64,000 nt of DNA, taken from contig JALBVF010000004.1 in the NCBI GenBank assembly GCA_025050535.1, forward strand, positions 119,572 to 183,571, given 5' to 3'. The notes under the pieces were generated by a model. The model was not told the DNA's origin, did no database searches, and saw nothing but the letters and a program-made list of their open reading frames with translations. Every line of letters starts with the position of its first letter. Within the stretch, counting starts at the first letter, position 1. Made by a program: the position numbers and the translations under genes. Of the stretch, positions 1 through 8,999 are shown piece by piece. Source of the DNA: Candidatus Protistibacter heckmannii. Lineage in GTDB: Bacteria; Pseudomonadota; Gammaproteobacteria; Burkholderiales; Burkholderiaceae.

Positions 1-26
1 GAGTCCGACATGGGAATTTCCGGATG

Positions 27-1163
27 TCATCCCCTGCTCCCTGCCATAGACACCACCGGAATGCCGCCCAGGGCGGCGCGGCCGCTGCGCTCGGAAAGGC
101 GGGTGCGGTCCTGCACTTCACCGGCGAGCTGACCGCAGGCGGCGTCGATGTCGTCGCCACGAGTCTTGCGGATGGTGGTGACGATGCCGGCGTCAGCCAG
201 CACCTTGCCGAAGCGGCGCACGCGCTCATCCGGGGAGCGCAGCAGGCCGGATTCGGGGAAGGGATTGAAGGGAATCAGGTTGAATTTGCACGGCAGGCCT
301 TCGACCAGACGCACGAGCTGACGCGCCTGCGCGGCGCTGTCGTTGACGCCGTCGAGCATGCAGTACTCGAAGGTGATGAAATCGCGCGGGGCGAACTCGA
401 GGTAACGCTTGCAGGCCGCCAACAGCTCGGCCAGCGGATATTTACGGTTGATCGGCACTAGGTCGTCCCGCAATTTGTCTTCGGGGGCATGCAGCGAGAT
501 AGCCATGGCCACGGGCAATTCCTGGGCAAGGCGGTCGATCATGGGGACCACACCCGAGGTCGAGAGCGTCACGCGGCGGCGCGAGAGGCCGTAGGCGTTG
601 TCGTCGAGCATCAGGCGCATGGCGGTGACGACGTTGTCGAAGTTGAGCAGGGGTTCACCCATGCCCATCATCACCACGTTGCTGATCACGCGCTCGTCGG
701 GCGTGCCGCGCTGTTCGCGCAGCAGGCGCTCTGCCATCCAGAGCTGGCCGATGATCTCGCCCACCGCGAGGTTGCGCGAGAAGCCCTGCTTGCCGGTCGA
801 GCAGAAGCGGCAATTCACCGCGCAGCCGGCCTGCGAGGACACACACAGCGTGCCGCGGTTTTCCTCGGGGATGAAGACGGTTTCGACGGCGTCGCCATTG
901 CCTACGTCGAGCAGCCACTTGCGCGTGCCGTCCGCAGAGGCCTTGTCGCCGATGATCGCGGGGGAGCGGATTTCGGCGCGGTCCCTGAGCTTCTCGCGCA
1001 GGGACTTGGCCAGGTCGGTCATCGTGTCGAAATCGGCGGCGCCGCGCTGGTGGATCCAGCGCGGCAATTGGCGGGCGCGAAAAGGCTTCTCGCCAAGTTC
1101 ACCGCAGTAGGCGGCAAGCCGGTCGACATCAAAATCGAGAAGGTTTGTCCTCGTCTGGCTCAT
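27..1163 (-). CDS. rlmN: 23S rRNA/tRNA adenine-C2 methyltransferase RlmN
   Basis: Radical-SAM enzyme that methylates C2 of A2503 in 23S rRNA and A37 in a subset of tRNAs. The protein is 378 aa, the usual length. The cluster motif is visible as [15 protein letters not shown] (Cys-x3-Cys-x2-Cys), followed by the GMGEPL motif and the C-terminal segment with [14 protein letters not shown] that holds the conserved cysteine. I chose the ATG at 1163 (MSQTRTNLL) because family similarity begins there; the frame stays open further upstream but that extension looks like read-through. It lies directly downstream of ndk on the same strand, the usual betaproteobacterial order. The frame is undamaged, in contrast to the genes to its right. 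Confidence 0.95.
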   Translation of the reverse strand: MSQTRTNLLDFDVDRLAAYCGELGEKPFRARQLPRWIHQRGAADFDTMTDLAKSLREKLRDRAEIRSPAIIGDKASADGTRKWLLDVGNGDAVETVFIPEENRGTLCVSSQAGCAVNCRFCSTGKQGFSRNLAVGEIIGQLWMAERLLREQRGTPDERVISNVVMMGMGEPLLNFDNVVTAMRLMLDDNAYGLSRRRVTLSTSGVVPMIDRLAQELPVAMAISLHAPEDKLRDDLVPINRKYPLAELLAACKRYLEFAPRDFITFEYCMLDGVNDSAAQARQLVRLVEGLPCKFNLIPFNPFPESGLLRSPDERVRRFGKVLADAGIVTTIRKTRGDDIDAACGQLAGEVQDRTRLSERSGRAALGGIPVVSMAGSRG

Positions 1164-1229
1164 CGGCTTCCATCTTGCCTGTCGGCGGAGCGCTGCGTCT
1201 ATGGCGCAGCGCCCCGCCACGCGCACAGG

Positions 1230-1655
1230 TCAGCGCGAGCAGATCTGCATGTCGGGGAAGAAGAAGGCCACTTCCACGGTGGCGGTTTCAGCGGCGTCCG
1301 AGCCGTGCACCGCGTTGGCGTCGATGCTGTCGGCGAAGTCGGCGCGGATGGTGCCCTTGTTGGCCTTCTTCGGGTCGGTGGCGCCCATCAGCTCGCGGTT
1401 CTTCTCGATGGCGCTCTCGCCTTCGAGAACCTGGATCATCACCGGGCCCGACACCATGAAATCGACCAGGTCTTTGAAGAAAGGACGGGCGGCATGCACG
1501 GCGTAGAACTGGCCGGCTTCCTCGCGGGACAGGCGCACCATCTTGGCGGCAATCACCTTCAGGCCGGCAGCTTCGAAGCGGGCATAGATCTGGCCGATCA
1601 CGTTCTTGGCCACGGCGTCAGGCTTGATAATCGACAGGGTGCGTTCGATCGACAT
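1230..1655 (-). CDS. ndk: Nucleoside diphosphate kinase
   Basis: Transfers the gamma phosphate between nucleoside triphosphates and diphosphates through a phosphohistidine. The protein is 141 aa, the normal length. It starts [15 protein letters not shown], and the catalytic histidine sits in NAVHGSDA near residue 117. Lys and Arg residues of the nucleotide site are present. The start ATG lies just after an A/T-rich leader. It is followed 66 bases later by rlmN, and the two are probably cotranscribed. The frame is intact. Confidence 0.96.
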   Translation of the reverse strand: MSIERTLSIIKPDAVAKNVIGQIYARFEAAGLKVIAAKMVRLSREEAGQFYAVHAARPFFKDLVDFMVSGPVMIQVLEGESAIEKNRELMGATDPKKANKGTIRADFADSIDANAVHGSDAAETATVEVAFFFPDMQICSR

Positions 1656-1704
1656 GTAAAAAATCCAAAAAATGAAGAATTTAGCTGCAGAATTTTAGCC
1701 GGTC

Positions 1705-1734
1705 ATTCTAGCATGAAAGCATTAAAATCAGTAA
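1705..1734 (-). promoter_or_regulatory. Candidate sigma-70 promoter of ndk
   Basis: On the minus strand TTACTG (1729-1734) and TAGAAT (1705-1710) are separated by 18 bases, about 50 bases upstream of the ndk start codon. The -10 matches the consensus at five of six positions; the -35 is weak. The region from 1656 to 1841 holds no gene I can recognise. Confidence 0.35.
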
Positions 1735-1841
1735 GGCGTACAAGCGTCCCGGGCGTTTTCATCGCCTTTTCCGGATTTCTATACTGCGCTGCAACATAGA
1801 TTCAACGGGCCTCCCGGGCACTTTCCGCGCAAATTCAGCCC

Positions 1842-2969
1842 TATTGATTCGGCATTAAGAAGTTTTCATGCGGCGTATTTGACGCGGGGATCCTGGAAGT
1901 AGGACTTCACGCGTTCGGGATGGGTTTCGATGAACGCCATGTGGTTCTTTGCTGCGGCGTGTAATTTGGCCTTTGTTCTGACGGGGACTCGTGTGCTGAT
2001 GACATGTTTCAGGTCGGCGTTGAGTCGCTCATCCAGATTGAGCTCCGAGCTGTAGCTTGGCAGGTAAAAGACTTCGATGTCAGCTTGGTGCTCGGCAAGC
2101 CATGCCTTGACCGGCTTGCAGTGATGCACGCCGAGGTTGTCGAGGATCAGGAACACTTTCTTGCCCGCGCGCTTGCTATCGGCCACCAGCGCCTCGAAGA
2201 GCTCAATGAGCTTCTCGTGGTTAAAGGCACCATCGATGATCATCCAGCTTGCCTTGCCCTGATTGGTCACTGTGGAAATCATCGACAGCTTCTGTCGCGT
2301 ACCTCTAACCGCCATCGTGACCGGGGCTTGCCCTTTTGGAGCATAACTGCGGCCCCGAACATCCGTATTCACCAACGCGGTTTCGTCACCCCAGTGAATC
2401 TCGCCACCTTTGGCCTTGGCACGCTTCTCGATGGCCAGATACTCCTGATCGATCCACTGCTTGACAGACTCCGGTCGCTGTTCGTAAGCGCGCTTGATCG
2501 GCTTTTTCGGCGTGAAACCCCAGCGCTTGAGGTAGTCTCCGACCGCACGTATTGAGAGTCTGAACGCGTATTCCTGTTCGATGAACAGCATGATCGCGCC
2601 TCGCGTCCAGAGCGCAGATTCCATCTTCAACTGCTCCGGACGTTTGTCGCAGATCGTGCGCCGGATTGCTTCTTCTTGATCCGCATTCAGCCGTCTTCCG
2701 TCTCCTGGCGTACGAGCTCGTGGGTTCGGCTTCAGGGCCGCCGCGCCCCCTTCTTCATAGAGATCAATGGCCAGTCGAGCCGCCGGGTAACTCAGCCCTG
2801 TCAACTCCGCGATGGCCATGACTCCGTATCCCTTCCGATGCAACCTAACGACCTGCTTTCGCCTCTCGTGCAGTTGCTTCAGTTTCTGGTATCGAGCGTT
2901 TTCTTTTTCTATGCCAATTCGCATGCCAGAAATGATAATAAACTCAATCTTTATATTGCCGCGTCAATA
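1842..2969 (-). mobile_element. IS630-family insertion sequence, complete copy
   Basis: An element of about 1.13 kb bounded by imperfect inverted repeats. The left end reads TATTGATTCGGCATTAAG and the right end, reverse complemented, reads TATTGACGCGGCAATATA. Each begins at a TA dinucleotide, as expected for IS630 elements, which insert at and duplicate TA. It carries one transposase gene that reads without interruption. The right end stops 11 bases before the start codon of the response-regulator gene at 2981. The insertion has therefore displaced whatever promoter and ribosome-binding site that gene had. Confidence 0.85.
1866..2924 (-). CDS. IS630-family DDE transposase
   Basis: The protein is 352 aa, about full length for the family. 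The N-terminal half has helix-turn-helix segments (GYGVMAIAELTGLSYPAARL and a second winged region ending KRWGFTPKKP). The C-terminal half is the DDE catalytic domain, with the first Asp in HWGDETALV, the second in LILDNLGVHH and the Glu in YSSELNLDERLNADLK. In the third motif Ser replaces the usual Pro of SPELN; the same change is present in the copy at 63.7 kb, so it is ancestral to both. The frame has no stops, so this copy may be active. Confidence 0.93.
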   Translation of the reverse strand: MRIGIEKENARYQKLKQLHERRKQVVRLHRKGYGVMAIAELTGLSYPAARLAIDLYEEGGAAALKPNPRARTPGDGRRLNADQEEAIRRTICDKRPEQLKMESALWTRGAIMLFIEQEYAFRLSIRAVGDYLKRWGFTPKKPIKRAYEQRPESVKQWIDQEYLAIEKRAKAKGGEIHWGDETALVNTDVRGRSYAPKGQAPVTMAVRGTRQKLSMISTVTNQGKASWMIIDGAFNHEKLIELFEALVADSKRAGKKVFLILDNLGVHHCKPVKAWLAEHQADIEVFYLPSYSSELNLDERLNADLKHVISTRVPVRTKAKLHAAAKNHMAFIETHPERVKSYFQDPRVKYAA

Positions 2970-2980
2970 GAATCCCGTCC

Positions 2981-3734
2981 ATGAGCCAACGCGCCAATCT
3001 GCTGATCGTCGACGACGAGCCCGAGCTCGGCGAAATCATCCGCGAATACTTCACAAGCAAAGGCTATGCCGTGACGGTGGCCGCCAGCGCCGCCGACGCG
3101 CGCCGGCACCTGGCCGACAACCAGGCGGATCTCGTCATCCTCAACATCAACATGCCCGGCGAGGACGGCCTGTCGCTGGCGCGCTGGCTGCGCGCCGACA
3201 AGCCCGGCATGGGCATCGTCATGCTGACCACCGCCGCCGAGGTGGTGGACCGCATCGTTGGCCTGGAGATCGGCGCCGACGACTACGTGCCCAAGCCCTT
3301 CGATCCGCGCGAGCTGCTGGCGCGCGTCGCCAGCGTGCTGCGGCGGACCGCCGCCGCAGCCGGCGCCTCGGGAAGCGCTTTGGCAAACGGCCTTGGCGGC
3401 GTGGACGCGGCCGCGGCGGAGAAGATCCCCTTTGGCCGCTGCATCCTCGACACCGGTCTGCGCAGCCTCCTGGATCGCGAGGGCCGGCCCGTGCCCACGA
3501 CCGCCAAGAAATTCGACCTTGCTCAGCGTCTTCGCCGGCAATCCCAACCGCGTGCTCAGCCGGGACCAGCTCATGGAGCTGGCCCACCACCGAGACTGGG
3601 AAGCCTTCGACCGCTCGATCGACCTGCGCATCATGCGGCTGCGGCGCAAGATCGAGCCCGATCCCGAGAAGCCCGCCGTCATCAAGACGGTGCACGGCGC
3701 GGGCTACATCTACGTGCCCGACACACAGGCCTGA
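2981..3734 (+). pseudogene. OmpR-family response regulator, frameshifted
   Basis: The receiver domain begins NLLIVDDEPELGEII and runs to KPFDPRELLARV. The DNA-binding winged helix ends IDLRIMRLRRKIEPDP and GAGYIYVPDTQA. The two parts lie in different frames: after the codons for KKFDL an extra base near 3519-3520 shifts translation, and the true continuation (LSVFAGNPNRVLSRDQLMEL) is in the next frame. The aspartate usually found before MP in the receiver is replaced by Asn (LVILNINMPGEDG), so the phosphoacceptor also appears lost. An IS630 copy ends 11 bases upstream and no ribosome-binding site is visible in that gap. The gene is followed after 14 bases by its presumed partner kinase. Confidence 0.85.
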
Positions 3735-3748
3735 GCCCGATCCTCCCG

Positions 3749-5320
3749 ATGAATCCCCAGTTCGCCGAACTCCTGATCATCGCCATCTTGCTGGCGGCCC
3801 TGCTCAGCGCGCTGTATGTGCTGCGCAAGGAGATGCGCCGCCGCCTCGAGCGCAGCGAAGCCTTCACCGCGGCCATCGTCGAAAACGCGCTGCTGCCGCT
3901 GATTAGCATGGACGAGCAGGGCCTGACCATCGAATTCAACCGCGCCGCCGAAACCCTCTTCGGCTCCGGCGCAAGGACGTGATCGGCGCCGACATGGCTG
4001 ACATGATCATTCCCGCGCGCTACCGCGAAGCCCACCGCCATGGCCTGCGCCGGCTTTCCCAGGGCGCGTCGCCCAGGCTCATCGGCAAGCGCATCGAACT
4101 CTTCGCCCTGCGCGCTGACGGCAGCGAATTTCCCATCGCGCTCTTCATCTCCCTGATTCAGCATGGCGGCGCGCGCTACTACACCACGCTCATCGCCGAC
4201 CTCTCCGAGCAGAAGCGCTCCGCCGACGAACTCGCGCGCCAGTGCGAAGCCATGCGCCAAAGCGAGAAGCTCTCCACCATGGGCGCGCTGCTCGCCAATG
4301 TCGCGCATGAGCTGAACAACCCGCTCGCCATCCTCATGGGCCGCGCCGCCCTGCTCGAGGACAGGCTCGCCGAACCAGGAGGACGCCTCCAGGATCCGCG
4401 CCGCCGCCGAACGCTGCGGCAAGATCGTGCGCACCTTCCTCGGCATGGCGCGCAAGCGCCCCACCGAAAAGAAGAGCACCGACATCAATGAAGTCGCCTC
4501 GGGCGCGCTCGGCCTTCTCGGCTACCGCCTGCACGGCACGAACATCGAAGTGCGCACCGCTCTGGCCGCCTGGCTGCCGGCCCTGCACGTCGACGCCGAC
4601 CAGATCGGCCAGGTGGTGCTCAACCTCGTCGTCAACGCCCAGCAGGCGCTCGAAGGCTGGAGCGGCGCCAGCGTCGTGCTGTCCATCGCCGACAGCGGCC
4701 CGGGCGTGACGGCCGACCTGTGCGAGCGCATCTTCGAAACCTTCTTCATCACCAAGGCGCCCGGTTTCGGCACTGGACTGGGGCTCTCGGTGAGCCGCTC
4801 CATCCTGCGCGAGCACGGCGGCGAGCTGCGGCTGCGCGAAGGCGGCGCGGGCGCCTGCTTCGAGCTGAGCCTGCCCGTTCCCGCAGGAAGAAGCGCCCGG
4901 CGCCCGGCCCGCCCCGGCCGCCGCGCCGCTCGAGCCCGAGGCCGGCCATGCGCTCATCGTCGAGGACGAGGCCGAGATCGCCTCCCTGCTCGACGAAATC
5001 CTGCGCTCCGCCGGCCTGAGCACCACCGTGGTCTACAGCGGCCGGCGCGGGTGCTGGACTGGCTGCGCGCCAATCCTGCCTGCGACTTCATCATCAGCGA
5101 CATCCGAATGCCAGACATGGACGGCCTCGCGCTCTGGGACGCGCTGCGCAAGGACTATCAGCGCCTGGTCCAGCGCGTCGCCTTCGTCACCGGCGACGCG
5201 CTCAGCCCCGAGATCGAGCGCTTCCTGCGCGAAGCCGGTGCGCTCTGTCTCGTCAAGCCCTTCCTGCCTGAGGAAGTCATCGCCCTGATCGCCCGGCTGG
5301 AAGAGCGGCCCGCCGCCTGA
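3749..5320 (+). pseudogene. Hybrid sensor histidine kinase, multiple frameshifts
   Basis: The order is an N-terminal transmembrane helix (LLIIAILLAALLSALYVL), a PAS domain, a dimerisation domain with the H-box NVAHELNNPLAILMG, an ATPase domain (NLVVNAQQAL, DSGPGV, GTGLGLSVS) and a C-terminal receiver (HALIVEDEAE, IISDIRMPDMDG, LVKPF). The coding frame changes near 3969, 4376, 4888 and 5045, each change being explained by one added or lost base. The protein cannot be made as one chain. It sits directly downstream of the response regulator at 2981, so the pair was probably one two-component system whose signal is unknown. Confidence 0.85.
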
Positions 5321-5413
5321 AACAACTGAAACAAAATCCCCGCGCCGTGAAATCGGATTGATACGCCGCGGTCCCAGACTGCACGCATCGACAATTTTTC
5401 CGCCCGGTGCGCC

Positions 5414-5665
5414 ATGAACCTCGACACGCTTGCCTCCCTGCTGCGCTTTCTGCTCCAAGACCCGTTCTGCCGCGTCGTCACCGTCGTCGCACTCTCGCTG
5501 CCGGTCTACGCCTCGGTCTACGTGCTGCTGCAGGACGTCTTTGCCTGTACCGCGTCCTGCGCGTCCGGTTCGTCCGGTGCGTTTGCGAGGCGCCACTCCG
5601 TCTGGGCGATAATTCCCCGCATCGGGACACAAGAGGCCGTGCGCGGCCCGGCGGGTTATGCATAA
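5414..5665 (+). CDS. Possible small membrane protein
   Basis: An 83-codon open frame whose first 45 residues contain one plausible transmembrane helix (CRVVTVVALSLPVYASVYVL). The rest is low-complexity and looks like read-through. It overlaps the start of the following MFS gene by 8 bases. I do not recognise the family. It may be a short protein whose own end has been lost to a frameshift, or a chance frame in GC-rich DNA. Confidence 0.25.
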   Translation: MNLDTLASLLRFLLQDPFCRVVTVVALSLPVYASVYVLLQDVFACTASCASGSSGAFARRHSVWAIIPRIGTQEAVRGPAGYA

Positions 5666-6624
5666 GGAAGACAGCGGCGGACGCGGCGGCTCCGCCGTGC
5701 AAGTGCTGGTCATCGGATTCACCCAGATCATCGCCTGGGCGTCCTCCACCTACATCCCCGCCGTCATCAGCATCCCCGTCGCCGACGAGCTGCATCTGCC
5801 GCGCAGCCTCGTCTACGGCGCCTTCTCCTTTTCGCTGCTGATCACCGCGCTGTCCGGCCCCGCCGTTGGCCGCCGCATCGACAAGTCGGGCGGGCGGCGT
5901 ATGCTCATGCTCTCCAACTTCGTCTTCGCACTGGGGCTGCTTCTGCTCTCCGGGGTGCGGGGCGCCGTGGGCCTCTTCGCCGCCTGGGCGGTGCTCGGGC
6001 TCGGCATGGGCATGGGCCTCTACGACGCTGCCTTAGCCACGCTCATCTATCTCAAGGGGAAGGCGGCACGCAAATCCATCGTCGGCGTGACCCTGCTCGG
6101 CGGCTTCGCCAGCACCGTCGGCTGGCCGGTCTCGGCCTATGTGCTGCATCACTGGAACTGGCAAGCGGTCTGCCTGTTCTGGGCCGGCGTGCATCTGCTC
6201 GTCGCGCTGCCGCTGCACTACGTCTTCGTGCGCGGCCCCAAGGCGCGGGCGGCTCCCGACAAGACGGCGCAGCCCGCGCAGGTGGCCGCGCGCGTCGCCA
6301 CCGCCCTGCATCCGATCGCCTGCGTGGTGCTCGGCGCGCTGAGCGGCGTCTTCGGCGCCTATGCCGCGGCGGGGCTCTGCTTCGCGGTGCTGCACGGCGG
6401 GGGCAACGGCATGATCTCGGTGGCCAAGGGCGTGCTGCCGCTGGCCATCTTCGGGCTCGTGGGCTACGGCTCGGTGACGGGGAAGATCGCGGTCGCCGGC
6501 CGGCTCACGCAGGTCTTCGCGCCGCTGGTGTTCGGCGTGGTGCTGGAGAACGGCGGGGCGGGATGGGCGCTCGGCCTGTCGGCCGCGCTCGGATTGGCTT
6601 CGCTGTTGATGCTCGCGGGCGCTG
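5658..6624 (+). pseudogene. Major facilitator superfamily transporter, internally deleted and fused
   Basis: The N-terminal half has the expected helices and the MFS signature between helices 2 and 3 (GPAVGRRIDKSGGRRMLML). Helices 4-6 follow. After the central loop (about residue 205) the sequence goes quickly to the last helices (GLVGYGSVTGKIAVAG, LTQVFAPLVFGVVLE). Only about 320 residues remain where about 400 are expected, so part of the second half appears deleted. The 3' end runs directly into the remnant of a Bug receptor in another frame, with no intergenic DNA. The substrate is unknown. Confidence 0.75.
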
Positions 6625-7047
6625 ACGCATCAGGGCAGCGCCGCGATCACCGACCTGATCGGCGAGCGCCGGACCTTCATGTCGATCAATCCGATCGAAG
6701 TCGCATCCAACATCAAGGCCGGCAAGCTGTGCGTGCTGGCCGTGGGCAGCGAGGAGCGCATGGTGATCTTCCCCGGCGTGCCCACCGTGGCCGAGTCCGG
6801 CTATCCCGACTACGAAGCCACCGTGTGGTGGGGCCTGGTGCTTCCCGCCAACACGCCCAAGGCCGTCGTCGCGCGACGGAACGCCGAAACCCAGAAGGTG
6901 CTCGCCGAGCCTGAGATCAAGGCCAAGCTCGCCGACATGGGCGTAGTCGTCGCCACCGGCAGCCCCGAGCAGTTCGCCAAGTTCATCGCGGCCGAGACGG
7001 TGCGCTGGTCCAAGGTGATCAAGTCGGCGGGGATCCGTCCGGACTAG
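6625..7047 (+). pseudogene. Bug/TctC-family periplasmic solute receptor, 3' remnant
   Basis: About 140 C-terminal residues of a tripartite-tricarboxylate-type extracytoplasmic receptor, starting within GSAAITDLIG and including PGVPTVAESGYPDYEATVWW and the C-terminal WSKVIKSAG. These receptors are about 320 aa, so the N-terminal 180 residues, including the signal peptide, are missing. The left boundary is the junction with the MFS gene. A single deletion seems to have removed the end of one gene and the start of the other. A terminator follows 26 bases after the stop. Confidence 0.85.
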
Positions 7048-7073
7048 CAATCAGGAATCGGCCCAGGAATAAA

Positions 7074-7096
7074 AAAAGCCCGGGGAATCCGGGCTT
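7074..7096. terminator. Bidirectional intrinsic terminator
   Basis: Perfect hairpin aaagcccgg-ggaat-ccgggcttt, with an A run on the left and T residues on the right. It lies between the convergent Bug remnant and the DUF799 gene and can serve both. Confidence 0.8.
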
Positions 7097-7104
7097 TATG
7101 TTGC

Positions 7105-7768
7105 CTAGTCCGATTGATACTTGGGCGAGTACGGACCGTAGAGCAGCCCTCCCGGCTTGGACATCAACAGATCGCGGCTGGCCTGGACGGCAGCGTTGCG
7201 GGCATTGCCGTCACCGCTGTTCGCGATCTGCTTCAAAATCCCCGAGAGCAGTCCGGCCACAGGGTTCAGGCAGATGCCGCCCTCCTGGCTCGGCCTCGGC
7301 CGAGCCGTGCCAAAGCGTGGCGCCCGTTGCGCCGTCGACGAGCGTGGCTTCGGCGCGGGCGATCAGGGAGCTGCGGACCAGTTGGTAGGAAGCGTCGTAG
7401 CGCGTGACCTTCATGTACAGCACGGCGTCCGCGCCGAAGACTTCCCGGATCTTCTTCAATGGCGCCGCATGGATTTCCTCCGCGGTGTGCAGGCCGTTTT
7501 CCCGGAAGGTCTGATCCACCAGCGTCACCGGAAACACGTAGTAGCCGGATTCGGCCAGGGGCCATCTGACGGTGGACAGAAAGCCATAGCCGGCGCGTAT
7601 GTCGGTCGTGGCGTTGATGGGCGGCAATACAAGGATGGAACGCGGGCGCGCTTGGCGGAACGCGCTCATGTCCTGGCTTGGCGCGGTGACGCAGCCGGCG
7701 CTGAGCAGCGCGGCGGCTGCGAGGCTTGCCGCCAAGCCCGAGCGGCGCATGGGAATCATGCTGGGCAT
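7105..7768 (-). pseudogene. DUF799 lipoprotein (GNA1162-like), frameshifted
   Basis: The predicted lipoprotein has signal peptide MRRSGLAASLAAAALLSAGC with a lipobox at LSAGC. The DUF799 core follows (RPRSILVLPPINATTDIRAG, then WPLAESGYYVFPVTLVDQTF and FGADAVLYMKVTRYDASYQL). The frame breaks near 7290, after LWHGSAEAE. The real C-terminus (GGICLNPVAGLLSGILKQIA through LLYGPYSPKYQSD) lies in the next frame and ends at 7105. It is the last gene of a three-lipoprotein operon with DUF4810 and CsgG genes upstream. The family is associated with outer-membrane lipoprotein assemblies; no precise role is established from this sequence. Confidence 0.82.
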
Positions 7769-7780
7769 AAGCTCTCCTGA

Positions 7781-8163
7781 TTATGTGCCGGGCTTGGTGG
7801 CCGACGGCGCTGGCTGGGTCAGCCGCGCAAGCAGCCGGTCCATATAGACGGCGGATTCGGGGAACAGCGCTTTTTCGGTCTTGAATTGTTCAAGCGCCTG
7901 ATCGGTCTTGCCCAACTGGAAGTACAGCGTGCACAGATAGGCGTGGTAGCTGGGCGGCACGGGCTTTCCAGCGGCGCGCGCTTTCTGATAGTCCGCCTCG
8001 ATTTCGGTGATCTGCTCTTGCGCGGGCTGCGCATAGGCCGCGTAGATCTGCTCCTCATAGCTGCCCCAGTGATACAGGCCAGTGCCCGCACAGCCTTTCA
8101 GGCCGGCAGCCGTGGCGCCGCGGCGGCGCGAGGCCGCCGCGTGCAGGCTTCCATGCGTGTCAT
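7781..8163 (-). pseudogene. DUF4810 lipoprotein, signal region frameshifted
   Basis: The mature part reads from GCAGTGLYHWGSYEEQIYAA to MDRLLARLTQPAPSATKPGT and ends at TAA 7781. It is about 105 residues with tetratricopeptide-like helices, as in DUF4810. The only well-placed start codon (ATG at 8163, just after the csgG stop) is in a different frame from the mature part. A one-base change within the signal peptide is therefore inferred. The gene lies between csgG and the DUF799 gene, 12 bases from the latter. Confidence 0.72.
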
Positions 8164-8173
8164 CGGCCGCACC

Positions 8174-8883
8174 TCAGCGCTTCTTGACCGCGCCGGCGTC
8201 GAAGCCCGCGACCAGCTTGTCGACCGCTTCGCGGATGGCCAGATCGAGCACCTTGCCGTTGAGCGTGTCGTCATAGTTGGCCGTGCCGCCGAAGCCGAGC
8301 ACTTCGCGGTTGGACAAGGCATATTCTCCAGCGCCCTGCGCCGAATACACCACCTCGGAGGTCAGCGGATCGACCACGTTGATATTGACCTTCGAATACG
8401 CCACCTGGGTCTTGCCGCTCTCCAGGATGCCGAACAACTGCCGGTCGCCGGTTTCCTTGCGGCCGAACTCCGCGACGTCACCGGTGAAGATGAATTCCGT
8501 GCCCTTGAGCGTCTGCGCGGCCTTGTTCAGCGCAGCCTCCTGCTTGGCTTCCTCCAGATTGTCGCGGTCGAGCACCGCGAAGCGGCCCGATTGCTGGAGA
8601 TACGTGATCAGGATGGTCTTGGCCTGCCCGCCGAGGCGGTCCACGCCATCGGAAAACAAGCCCCGCATGTAGCTGGAGCGGTTGTCGAATTTGCCCACGG
8701 CGACCCGGTTCTGCAAGCCGGAGCGGGCGGCGGTGGCCGCGGACTTGGTCTGCGCGACTTCAAGCGCCTGGCGGGATTCCGTCGCGCAGCCACCCCACCC
8801 AGGGCCGTCAGCGCGGCCGCGGTCAGGATGGTGAGGAGAAGAGGAGGGGGCGGACGCTGGGGGGAGATGAGATGTCGAGACAA
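8174..8883 (-). pseudogene. CsgG-family outer-membrane lipoprotein, frameshifted
   Basis: CsgG proteins form the outer-membrane export channel for curli and related roles. The CsgG core is clear (RVAVGKFDNRSSYM, AKTILITYLQQSGRFAVLDR, TGDVAEFG, VNINVVDPLTSEVVYSAQGA). The N-terminal lipoprotein signal (TTG start at 8883; LLLTILTAAALTALGG followed by CATES) is in another frame from the core, owing to a small insertion near 8797. The lipobox cysteine and the channel domain are thus separated. It is the first gene of the CsgG-DUF4810-DUF799 operon. No csgA/csgB-type curli subunit genes lie nearby, so the partner substrate is unknown. Confidence 0.85.
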
Positions 8884-8999
8884 GGGGTGACTCCACGATG
8901 AGAGAAAGGAAAGCCGCCCAGCCTAGATGGACTCCGCAAGAGACGTCCATATCCGCACAACATTGTTGATATTTGCCGACAGAGAATGACAGGGAACGC

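Noticed and set aside
489..1799. Long plus-strand open frame opposite rlmN and ndk
   Set aside because: Antisense shadow of two well-supported genes in GC-rich DNA; no ribosome-binding site and His/Gly-rich composition typical of such shadows.
3500..5100. Programmed frameshifting in the sensor kinase
   Set aside because: Several shifts in both directions at sites without slippery heptamers; ordinary indels explain them.
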